Source: Metridium senile
Lineage: Eukaryota > Cnidaria > Anthozoa > Actiniaria > Metridiidae
Length of the DNA: 64,000 nucleotides
Assembly (NCBI GenBank): GCA_949775045.1
Contig: OX459109.1
Span: 3,975,975-4,039,974, forward strand
Direction of reading: 5' to 3'
The translations under genes and the position numbers were made by a program. This document shows, piece by piece, positions 1-10,297 of this stretch (its first letter is position 1; every line of letters begins with the position of its first letter). The notes beneath the pieces are model-generated. The model was not told the DNA's origin. It ran no database searches and worked only from the letters and a program-made list of their open reading frames with translations.

Positions 1-99
1 ATAAAAGTGGTGTCATATCTATATATAACAAAAAATCTAGAATATATGAACATTTGTATAAAATATATATGTAAAAATTAATTGATATAAAAAAAATCA

Positions 100-1985
100 A
101 AACGCTGATTAAAAAAAATAAGTTTTTAAACTTTTTTTAAAGTCCACGATGGAGTTGTTATTGAGTCTAATGTTGTCAGGAAGACTGTTCCACAGTCTTG
201 GAGCAGCAACACTAAACATTCGATCGCCAAAAGAGGATGTTCTTGATCTTGGAATCTGAAGGAGGCCTTTATTGGATGATCTAAGCTTAAGTGTAGGAAT
301 ATAAGGAACGATGAGTCCTTTGATATAGTTAGGAGACATGTCATTTAGTGCTTTGTAAACAAGGAGAGCGGTCTTAAATTTTATTCTTTGGTCGACGGGT
401 AGCCAGTGAAAATTGTAAAGAGTCGGCGTAATATGTTCTGATCGGTTCAATCCAGTCACCAGCCTTGCGGCAGCATTATGTACACGTTGTAATTTAGCAA
501 TCTCAGCAGCAGGCAGACCATAAAAAGGCTGTTACAATTATCAATACGTGAAGATATGAATGCGTGGATCAAACGTTCCGTCGAATGGCTGTCTAGGTAC
601 TTGCGTATTTTACGAATGTTATGTAAGGCAAAAAAAGCAGATTTACAAACGTTGTTTATTTGAGACCTGAAAGACAAATGTGTATCAATGATAACACCCA
701 AATCTCGAACCTCGGTCTTAGGGGTTATTCTAACAGATCCAATGTTGATATCTGGGCACGTAGGGACATATTTTGTGAAGTTCGAGTAGATATGTATGAT
801 CTCTGTTTTGCCATTGTTGAGTATTAGTTTATTGGTAATAGACCAGGTTTTGATATCTTGCACACATTTCTCAAGCTTATTGATGGAGGAAGCACGATCA
901 TCAGGTTTTACTACAAGATACATCTGTGTATCATCGGCATAAACCATAGCATTAATACCATGTGCTCTGAATAAGTCTTCCATGGAGCAACATATAGAGA
1001 GAATAGCAAGGGGCCCAGAACAGACCCTTGCGGAACACCACAGTTGACAGTTGAAGTTATAGAGTTCAAGTTGTTCACACTTACAAACTGAGTTCGGTCT
1101 TCAAGGTACGAAGTAAGCCATTTCTTGGCATTTGAGAAATACCAAAACGTCTCTCCAGTCTGGTTAACAGGATGGAGTGGTCAATAGTGTCGAAAGCAGC
1201 CGTGAAATCCAGCAACATAAGAATTACTTCGTAACCCTGGTCCACAGCTTGCAGAATGTCATTCTGTACGCGCAATAGTGCAGTCTCCGGCAGTAGATAG
1301 AGTGATGTTTTCGGTAAGCAGACTGAAAGTCAGAGTATAAATTGTTGGCCATCAAATGAGATTGAATTTGCTGAGCTATAACACGTTCAATAGTCTTGAT
1401 CAGGAAGGGAATATTGGAGATAGGTCTATGGTTGTTCAAGACTTCAGGATCAAGAGTTGGTTTTTTGATAATCGGTGTTACTCTGGCAGTCTTGAGAGTG
1501 GAAGGTACATGGCCGGTTGATATTGACAAATTGATAATACTTGTAATAGGAATGACAAGGACATCCAAACATTCGTTTAGTATACACGTGGGAAGTGGAT
1601 CAAGACTTTGTGGAGGAATTCATAATAATATCTCTTGTGGTCTTAGGTGTAATCAATGAAACGTTCGTCAACGTATTAGAACATGGTTGTTGAAGTATGT
1701 CGACATACAATTGTGATGGTAAGGCTTCTTTCAGGGATAGATGTAGGTTTTCAATCTAAAGAATGTTGAGAAAACATCAGGTAGAGCGTTTTTGTCGACG
1801 GTGAGTGGTAAGATGGCTGGTTTCCTTCCATTAACAAATTTGTCAACCACACGAAACAGATCACGGTCATCACAGCCATCAACTGTAGTCCGGTGATATG
1901 CTGTTTTGGCGTTATCAAGTAAGTTCTTATATACAGTGCATTGTTGCTGGTAAATTTGTCTATGTACTTCTAGACCACTTTTTCG
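100..1985 (-). pseudogene. Decayed L2/CR1-clade LINE reverse transcriptase
   Basis: Minus-strand remains of a non-LTR retrotransposon. The reading is split over several frames. From 5' to 3' on the minus strand it shows a pre-RT segment (about 1980-1740), the RT finger motif NHRPISN with FQSAYR (about 1440-1300), [14 protein letters not shown] (about 1215-1160), the catalytic box YADDTQMY (about 935), and the C-terminal tail FSVAAPRLWNSLP followed by FKKSLKTYFF near 120-230. That tail is a hallmark of CR1/L2-type ORF2 proteins. The endonuclease domain is absent, so the copy is 5' truncated near 1985. Frameshifts and stops show it is dead. A similar C-terminal tail recurs at 14.8 and 58.0 kb. 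The clade call rests on the tail and the YADD region; CR1 versus L2 cannot be separated by eye. Confidence 0.85.
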
Positions 1986-1992
1986 CCATTGT

Positions 1993-2171
1993 CGTTACTC
2001 GAAGAAACTAAGTTGTGTTAGTTTTATCGAGTTATGCGCCCAGCGCGTAACTCGAAGAAACTAAGTTGTGTTAGTTTTATCGAGTTATGCGTTGGGCGTG
2101 GTCAAGCTCAGTGGGGGCGTGATAGAGCGCGTAACTCGAAGAGCGCGTAACTCGAGGCGCGTAACTCGAAG
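1993..2171. repeat. Tandem hairpin repeat with GCGTAACTCGA motif
   Basis: A unit of about 46 bp occurs twice (1993-2038 and 2045-2091). Each unit is an imperfect inverted repeat: GCGTAACTCGAAGAAACTAA pairs with TTAGTTTTATCGAGTTATGC around a TTGTG loop. Three further short copies of GCGCGTAACTCGA follow up to about 2171. It abuts the 5' truncation point of the LINE. Function unknown. Confidence 0.75.
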
Positions 2172-2561
2172 ATTACCTGCCCTCGGGATGTCTTTGGTGT
2201 TACTTGCGTTGCAAACAATGCACGTATTAATAGTGGGTGATATGTAAATCATATCATATCTAAGCCCATCCTATAAACTAGTATAAAAAAGTCATATCTA
2301 AAGTCATATCTAACTTTGTTAAAATAAAATTTTCTTTGCCTGCAATTTAATATTTTGTTAAATGGAAACTAGGGAGTCAAGCTCGAAGAGTCAACAAATT
2401 TAAGCATCCTTTTTACGGTGTTTATTGGCTATCGTATACATTTTTGTTGTTAATCAAAGAAAACAATTGTGTTTTTATAAGTGTGGACAGGAGATCAAGC
2501 TACAGGTCTCGGCTACGTCTCCTTTCTTATTAAACACTATTTTAAAAATGTTTAAAGTTAC
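2172..2561. other. Gap without recognisable gene
   Basis: No convincing exon, RNA or repeat seen here. If the D8C exon at 2562-2786 is real, this stretch is the beginning of its downstream intron on the minus strand. Confidence 0.4.
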
Positions 2562-2786
2562 CTTGAGATAGTGTAGGATGAGAGCCTTGCATCCATCCAG
2601 GGAACGCAGTTGCACAATGGAAAGAAGGAACACATGTTGTTGCTATTTGTAAGCCCGCTGACCCAACAAAGCGGTACCAGTTGGCTTTGATGTCATCTTT
2701 ATCACACTTGTATTTGCCATTGTAACTTTTAGATCTGTACCGTGATCGATCGATATTAGACAGCGTTTTATAATTAGAGCATTGCC
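2562..2786 (-). CDS. Internal exon, uromodulin-like D8C domain
   Basis: Reading the minus strand, a CTGCAG acceptor is followed by 225 nt of open coding sequence and a consensus donor AAG|GTAAC. The encoded 74 residues contain CSNYKTLSNIDRS, then KCDKDD, NWYRFVG, SAG, CVPSFHC and FPGWMQGSHPT. This spacing of cysteines and the W-Y-R-F, G-W and G-x-H-P motifs is that of the D8C domain found in uromodulin, GP2 and many cnidarian extracellular mosaic proteins. The exon is symmetrical (phase 1-1), as expected for a shuffled extracellular module. The rest of the gene was not found: neighbouring exons must lie upstream (higher coordinates) or outside the window. The D8C family is secreted or membrane-anchored; the ligand cannot be told. 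It is too short and too AT-balanced to be seen as a long ORF, so the call rests on motif order and splice sites. Confidence 0.75.
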
Positions 2787-2852
2787 CTGCAGTTAAAAAT
2801 GAATTGACTATAAAAAAAATATTTCGATAATATTACTAGCTAGTAATATGCG

Positions 2853-3105
2853 TTTGTTTGTTTGTTTGTTTGTTTGTTTGTTTGTTTGTTTGTTTGTTTG
2901 TTTGTTTGTTTGTTTGTTTGTTTGTTTGTTTGTTTGTTTGTTTGTTTGTTTGTTTGTTTGTTTGTTTGTTTGTTTGTTTGTTTGTTTGTTTGTTTGTTTG
3001 TTTGTTTGTTTGTTTGTTTGTTTGTTTGTTTGTTTGTTTGTTTGTTTGTTTGTTTGTTTGTTTGTTTGTTTGTTTGTTTGTTTGTTTGTTTGTTTGTTTG
3101 TTTGT
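2853..3105 (+). repeat. (TTTG)n microsatellite, about 63 copies
   Basis: An uninterrupted run of the tetranucleotide TTTG covers about 253 bp. It makes spurious open frames of repeating Cys-Leu-Phe-Val on the plus strand and Asn-Lys-Gln-Thr on the minus strand. It lies in what would be the upstream intron of the D8C gene. Confidence 0.97.
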
Positions 3106-3179
3106 GATGATGTCCTCGAAATTACTTACCTTTGACATACGTTTGTACCAGAATGTACACCAACACAACACTTAAATAG

Positions 3180-4450
3180 TCTATTCCCATGACTTGAGTT
3201 GATGTGAATACTCAAAGGGTTTATTGGGTGACATAAGCAGACATCTGAAACAAAAGGAATTTCATAGATAAATAGAGCTATCAACTTTCGTATTCACTTC
3301 TGCCTTCTCTCTCTAAATCGTAAAAAAATATATTTCACGTATAATCATGGTTATGTTAATTTTTGGATATCTTTTTCACAGACTTGGTTAAGTTCCGAAA
3401 TGTCCTGCTCGCGTTGTCATAGGATCTAAGTATGAACGAGCCCGTTTTCGTACCCAGACCCTACTCACTCTCTGGATCACATTGTAGGCTTTGGGGGACC
3501 CTACTAAACCGGAAGTCTAATAAAAAAAACGTACGCAAATGTTATTAATTATCGTTAACTATAAGTATCGCTTTTTTGTGGCTATATTATCAAGACTAAA
3601 TAATCCTGATCTTGCAACTATTAGTTACCACAATTTGATATGTCACAAACAGACGAAATGATAAAGAAACGTGTGCTTGTGAACTAGCATGAGCCCGGCC
3701 TGTAACTGTGTTTGCCGTATATTTTCTTTTTTTTTTAAATCTACAACTAAACATTGGCAGGCGACTTTACTGTCGGTCGATTACGTTCGATTGCCAGTAG
3801 ATTATATGAAAAGCACAATTATGATAACATCGGATTATCAACTTAATCGGGATGACAGAAAAATAACAGTGTATTGTCTCGAAAACTTTCGGCACATTTG
3901 TGTCTGAATATATGATGGGTAGTAATGCTTTCTACTCACTGCTTTGAAAATAATCAGTAACAATAATATGCAAGATGAAGTATACATGCCGATAATCAGT
4001 TAAAGTCTGCGTTCAATTTTTAGAACGCAAAAACAGTGTGAAATTGCTCTTATATGATAACTAGAATTACTGGTTTGTTTTTCACCCAAAACGTGAGTTT
4101 CGTCAACGAAAGCAAACTTTTAGGCAAATGGTTACATCACACATTCTATACACGAATATGCAAATTTTAGTAAAAACGCTCAACTTCAGCCATTACATAT
4201 TACATAAATAAATGATATTTGAATGAACAGGTGAAAATTACAGGACGAAAATCCCCATTGTCAATTCAACCCTATATTAAAAAAGTAAAACATCAAATAA
4301 GCCAAGGTAACAAATATTGAAATGATTGATTATCATATATAAACAGAAAAATAATTTAAATCTATTGTGGCCGATACGATGTTAATTTATATTTGAGTAA
4401 AAATATGGAGTAGATTCGTACGTGAAAGCAGATAGACTATTTTAAAACGT
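3180..4450. other. AT-rich non-coding stretch
   Basis: No exon, RNA gene or repeat could be supported. Short open frames here lack any family signature. Confidence 0.4.
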
Positions 4451-5612
4451 TCTTAAGGTAGTTCGGGCGTCATAGATTCCTTCACTAGATCTTTTTCAAA
4501 CTTCTCATGTAAAAAGAGCAAACTAAGTAAAGTCCAAAACTAAAATAAAAATAATGGGTCACCTTACTCGTTTCGGAGATAACGGCGGTAGACTGGGGCC
4601 CATTTTGGTCATTTTTTGTGACAAAAATGTAGGAATTTAAAACATAAAACGCTATTTATTCTATTTTTCCCGATAACAAACTTTTTAACAAGCATTTGCA
4701 AAACAAAGGCACTTTCCTAACAAACATATTAGTTGCTATGTTTTACTCAAGAAAATCGTTTTGTCAAAAAACTACAGCGAAAAGTACGGGCATGTCGAGA
4801 ATTTTGATGCAAAAATAATTTCAAAATGTGAAAAATACTACATTTTGCGTTCGAAAACCATATCATTCTTATTTCACGGAATGAAAAGTTCTGATAAGGC
4901 AAATCAAACTATAAAAAAATGGGGTGACACCACGCTCTTTTCCGAGTTATAGCACGAAAAACCTTTAAAATTTTTATTTCGTGAACCTGTTTTTTGTCCG
5001 TGCGGGACTGATAACTAGTTCCCTATAAGATCATCGAAACAAACTTTAACATTTTTTTGTCCTCTGGTATCTCTAGAATCGGAGTAAAGCTAATTATGAC
5101 CAGTTTAATTCGTAATTCTTGCCCAAAACACTAATTTATGTGACGCATTATAGTTCCAAAAATCGACACTAATAAGACGAGGATTTGAACGCGAAAAAAT
5201 CATGACTTTAACGAAAAATCTTGATTTCTCGTGAACGCGGGTCTAAATTCAGGAAATGTTTTGCAGATCTGATTTGCTTGTCTTGTGAATGCATAATGTT
5301 CCCATGATTTTCAAATCGGAAAATACTATGGAAATCAGTAGACTGGTAATCATGCCCCAAAAATTCCGTCCACGTGACCAATTTTTTGAGTCCCGTCCAA
5401 TTTGCATTTTTGAAATTGTAAACAACGCGTTTTGATTTCGGTCGTTTTGAAACTTTAAGGCTTAACTCAAAGCTTATTTATTTTTTTTTATTTTCAAAAA
5501 AAAAACACTAATTTTTGGAGTGCTGCAGCTTCTTACTTTTTTTCAAATATTCTATCGTATATTTTTGTTAGTTTTGTTTGCCATTTTTGTAATTGCTGTA
5601 TCTTATTAAATC
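4451..5612. other. Probable transposon-derived non-coding DNA
   Basis: Begins near TTAAGGTAGTTCGGGCG, which resembles the TTAA|GG starts of the TTAA-flanked elements elsewhere in the window, and carries GGGTCACC/GGTGACACC segments like those in the element at 6661-7304. No matching right end was found, so element limits are not defined. No coding sequence was recognised. Confidence 0.3.
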
Positions 5613-5700
5613 TAATATACAAATTAGGTAATACCTAATAGCGGAGCTCCCAGTTTAATTTTTTCTTACAACATCAATATGTGCATGTAAATACTACTTA
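5613..5700. repeat. Left end of TAGCGGAGC-ended repeat, copy 1
   Basis: About 88 bp nearly identical to 47746-47835, including the palindrome ATTAGGTA-ATACCTAAT and TAGCGGAGCTCCC. The inverse, GGGAGCTCCGCTA, occurs at 9211-9223 and a variant ends the second copy near 48624, so this is the terminus of a dispersed element whose first copy has been split by later insertions. Confidence 0.6.
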
Positions 5701-5739
5701 TTAGATATTTTCTTGGGTATTACGGGCTGATATTTTACG

Positions 5740-6295
5740 AGTTGCTTACGTATTTTGCCGGGCAACATTGAGTGGGTATCAGTCTATCAAAGAGTGTGTA
5801 GCTTAACAAATAATTTTAGATTAAGAGAATTCCAATATAAGATACTGAATAACTGTTTATTCTTAAACATGAAGTTCTATAAATTTAAAATAGTGGGCTC
5901 GCCTTTATGCACATTTTGTAAAACATCAAACGAATCTATGGAACATTTTTTTGTCGAATGTGTAAAATCAAAGGACCTATACTTTAACATTAACCAATGT
6001 CTAAGCAGCGCAAATGTAAAGTTAATACCAGAGCTAAGTTTTAAAAATGTTCTCATTAATAGGGAGTTCTGAAGACACTATGGAAGGTTTCTTATTTTTA
6101 CTATACAAATATGTACTTTATAATTGCAAACAAAAACAGTTACTTCCTGTCATTAAATATTATCCAATAAATCTAATAGACTATGAAAAAATCGAATACA
6201 TCATTGCAAAAAATAACAACAAGCTATACAATCATTTGAAAAAATATGAGAAAATCCAAAGCTTAATTCATAATTTATTTTTCAGTCTTTTGTAA
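5740..6295 (+). pseudogene. 3' end of a Tx1/L1-like LINE ORF2
   Basis: Two overlapping plus frames (about 5755-6072 and 6047-6295) give one C-terminal RT tail with a frameshift near 6050-6070. The first holds REFQYKILNNCLFLN, then SPLCTFCKTSNESMEHFFVEC, the Cys-Cys-His-Cys zinc-binding motif at the end of L1/Tx1-type ORF2 proteins. The second frame continues the tail. The catalytic RT core is missing, so only about 0.55 kb of the 3' end was inserted or kept. It is followed by an A-rich 3' region to about 6350. It lies just inside the split TAGCGGAGC repeat. Confidence 0.7.
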
Positions 6296-6660
6296 TTGTG
6301 TGAAAAAAGTGTAAAAAACTATCAAAAAATCAATAAAATATATAAAAAAAAACTGTTAACTGTTTATTGTAATTTCTATATCATCTTTAATCGAAAAATA
6401 TAACTTTTCGAAGATTCAGCGCGCGGAGAGAGAATCAAAACAAAGCCCTGGAAAAGCCAGTAAAATGTAAGATATTTCTCGCTCTCTTTTTGATTGACAT
6501 AATGTCAAAAACCTCATTGGCTATCGATGTAGATGACGCCATCATGTAACGCAACGCACAAAAGGAAAGTTTGTCATTTACACGAGGGGCGGAGATTTCT
6601 CTTTGAAAAAAGTCCCATAAAAGCATGTTAATGGACAATTCATGAATGGAAATTGATTAA

Positions 6661-7304
6661 GGACATTCCGTAGTAATAGATTTTGACATAACTTTTTATT
6701 GAAACTTTGTACAGTTATACTTTAAGACATGGGCATTTCAAAAATGAAATAAAAAAGGGGGGTCACCGTGTTGGTTTTGGCACTAGATCACGTCAAAGTT
6801 ACTCATTTTGACGGCGCGCGAGAGTAATATTTCGATGTATAAAATGAGAAGAAAAGGCGATTAATGGCACTCTTTTTTTATATTAGTATTGAAATATTAG
6901 GTTTAATTACATCTTAGCATCCCAAGTCTTCATTCACACACAATACTTGGATAGTAAAGTGGACCTGTTAAAAGAAAATAGCGATAATGCAATACACGAG
7001 CGTATTGATCGCGAACACCTGGATGACAGAATATTACCACAATTCTGAAATATCTCGAAATCTGGACATAAATTTTTATTCAAACTCGGATATGTGTTTG
7101 CAAACCTGGATACCATTAGTTTAACACCATAAAAAAGATAGGTCACCGTATTCGTTTTGGCGCTATGGCACTTTGAATGTACGAATTGTGATCTTTTAGT
7201 AATACCGACATAGCGCGCGCAAGGTGCGCGAGCTGTAGCGCGCGCTCTCGCTGGTCAAAATTGTGCGCAGTAGAGCGTGCGCAATGCAAAACTACGGAAT
7301 CTCC
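6661..7304. mobile_element. TTAA-flanked non-autonomous DNA transposon (644 bp)
   Basis: Bounded by TTAA on both sides (6657-6660 and 7305-7308). The termini are inverted: GGACATTCCGTAGT at the left and ACTACGGAATCTCC at the right. TTAA duplications are known for piggyBac and Kolobok superfamilies. The interior has GGTCACCGT motifs and alternating GCGC runs but no transposase. Superfamily assignment is inference from the duplication. Confidence 0.7.
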
Positions 7305-7308
7305 TTAA

Positions 7309-8200
7309 ATGTAAGTAAAAAATTGTAATAAATCTCACTGCTTTTTCTTAGGTTGGTTATCGTTTTCATTCTATGCACTTTTTCATCTTTTTCTCAAATT
7401 TTCAACTGTCACTTCAGTCAATAGTTTTGTTCAGACAAAAAAGTGTTCAGAAATGTTTTTGATGGAAAATGCCATTCCCAAACGATAGTGTGAATAGCCT
7501 TATTATTATCCCTTTTATTTTTAAGTCATTAAGCTTATTTTGCTTTTGATAACGCCTTGAAAAAGTGCTGTGGCTGAACAGTCGTTTTACGGCCGCTTTT
7601 TACCTTCTTTTATTTTCCAAAGTTAGTTAGGATTCCGGATAGAAAAGGTTAAACCTTTTCATTGTATTAGATTTACTAAAAAGTAGTCATGGCAAATCTT
7701 CAAAACAAAACAAAAAGTTCTTTTGAAATGGAATTAAAAGCCTCAAGAGTTATAAGTTCTACCAACAGAACTGATCGATTTGAAAAGACAAGGATTTTAA
7801 AACAAGGTATTTTATTATGAAAAACTTTGCATTTTGTTTTGTAAAAAAAACTTTAACGACTTTGAAGTAAAAACTACTAAAAAAGCTCGCCTTCGTAAGC
7901 ATAAAATAGTCAATATTGCTAAATAAAAAGAAGTTTTCAACCAATTTTAAATTATGTTTGTATTTCGATTCATCTTTGATGCTTTCCGTTGATGAGGTTA
8001 AAGTACATATCATAAATAGACAACTTTTTCAATCGAAAAAAGGCTACGAAAAGTACAATTTACACATGCACAAAGGATTTTAAATCTTTTCTCTTTTGTT
8101 TCTATAATAAAACAGAGCGGATTTTTCCTTTTTGAACCTTAATTATATTAATTAAGTTTTTAGGTGTTTTTTTTTTTTTTCACGCTCGTTATATCAAACA
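7309..8200. other. AT-rich stretch without recognisable gene
   Basis: No supported exon or RNA. It may belong to the interrupted TAGCGGAGC repeat, whose recognisable body starts near 8230. Confidence 0.35.
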
Positions 8201-8229
8201 GTTTTTCAGCATTAAGTTAAAATAAGCTT

Positions 8230-9224
8230 ACTGTCTCTCAAAAACTTGAAACAAAAATTAAACTTGAACTTACTTTATCGGCGATTGTATTTTACTGAGG
8301 TTTTCTACTCTTCAATGACGTCGACATTGATCATATTTTGACGAATAAATGTATGTACTTGAATTTTGATTGATTAAACATTGTTCATAGTTTAACTGCC
8401 AGGCTTGAAAATCCTTCAATAAACTGTGCTAGGACAGTTTTCATATCAAACAAAGTCGCTTCTTTATCATTTTTTTAAAATTGCTGTAGTCTTTTAATAT
8501 TCTTCCACGGAGGTATCTAGAAATACGTTTTCTTGATCTTTTGGAATCAGTCTTTTGCTTTTCTTTAGTATAATTTCTTCGTTTTTGTGTCCTTGAAGTT
8601 TATGTTCTTCTTCGGTCAAAACTCACTTTATGTTCCTCGAAATTCATCTTTCTCCGTTGATATTTTGAAATAATGAAAGCCCTGTTTTCCTCCGAAACGT
8701 TCGTTCTCGAAACCCTTTTTCTTTGGCGTTCATTTTCTCTGTTTTTCGTCTGACAAGTTTCGTCTGACAAGTTTCGTCTCATTTCGTCTCGCTGTTCTTC
8801 ATTGAAACTCCTTCGCCGTTCTCTTTCTCTTTCTTGTCTTCTTGTCTTCTTGTCTTTTCCTCTTCTGTTAACTGGGTCTTTTTCCCTTATTAATTTCGTT
8901 TTCTTTTTCTTTTGGCATTTTTTTAAATTGAAGAAAGCTTAATATAAGTAAAAGCGATAAAAAAGTTGATAAAACGTCGAGAAAAGCGATAAAAAACGTT
9001 TTCTCAGGGAAGGATATTTTGACGCGCGCGCCCTCTACAATTCCCGCCATAAATAAGTAGCCAATCAGAATCGCGATGTACACGGACGGACGGACGGACG
9101 GACGGACGGACAGAATAGGGATTGCTGTGTCGGTCGACGAAAAATCAACTAGATGGGTTACCAATTTTTCTTAAGTATGGTGCTCCGCTCACGCGGGCCT
9201 TCGGCCCGCGCGGGAGCTCCGCTA
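8230..9224. repeat. Body and right end of TAGCGGAGC-ended repeat, copy 1
   Basis: Homologous along its length to 47990-48624: shared landmarks are CTGTCTCTCAAAAACTT, ATCTTTTGGAATCAGT, TTTTGCTTTTCTTTAGTA and the end TATGGTGCTCCGCT. This copy has an extra GC-rich hairpin at the right end (CGCGGGCC-TTC-GGCCCGCG, about 9192-9212) and a CGGA tetranucleotide run at 9080-9111. No transposase is seen. The hairpin near one end recalls Helitrons, but the terminal inversion argues for a cut-and-paste element. Confidence 0.6.
9080..9111 (+). repeat. (CGGA)n short microsatellite
   Basis: About six to seven copies of CGGA directly visible inside the dispersed repeat. Confidence 0.9.
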
Positions 9225-9349
9225 TAAACATGAAAAAATAAATAAACAAGTGGTCTGTAGATATGATATCGCCGTACCCATGTATACTGTATGCTGGAAC
9301 GTGGTTGGAATGGTAGTCAAAATTAAATCCAATATATTTTGTTTTCTAG

Positions 9350-9530
9350 TTGGAAAGTCTATTATTATTTGATAAACTTGGTGAAATAAATATGTACAGC
9401 ATTATTGGATGTTGCAGTTCCTGTCAGTCCAATCTATTTCTGATAACTTCAAATCACCGATTAGAATTATTTGATCAAACTTGGTTTTTGATACCAAGCG
9501 TAGAGTTACCGCTAGTTCACTCAATTTTAG
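9350..9530 (+). CDS. Candidate internal exon of unknown host gene
   Basis: A pyrimidine tract and acceptor (TTTTGTTTTCTAG) precede an open frame of 60 codons that ends at a perfect donor, TTTTAG|GTAAGTAA. The peptide starts ESLLLFDKLGEINMYSI and includes NLFLITSNHRLELFDQTW, with alternating hydrophobic strands like a blade of a beta-propeller. No family is recognised. Codon use is mixed and not obviously transposon-like. No partner exon was found nearby; the gene could be interrupted by the LINE that follows. The splice signals and open frame are what can be seen; the propeller idea is inference. Confidence 0.4.
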
Positions 9531-10093
<563 letters not shown>

Positions 10094-10297
10094 ACTTTAA
10101 TAATAATATAATATTAATATAAAAATATATAAAACTATCTAAAAAATTTACAATTTCGATTATATATAAATATACAAATTACAATGCATTCAATTTATAA
10201 AAAGGATCATCTAAGAATGTTCTGATCAAACTTATACAAACAAATAATACAGATCAGAATAATAATAATATAAAAAGATATAAAAATAAATAAAAGT

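Noticed and set aside
9192..9212. GC-rich hairpin as a Helitron 3' end or a terminator
   Set aside because: No CTRR end follows, the family has inverted ends, and copy 2 lacks the hairpin; a bacterial-type terminator is not relevant here.
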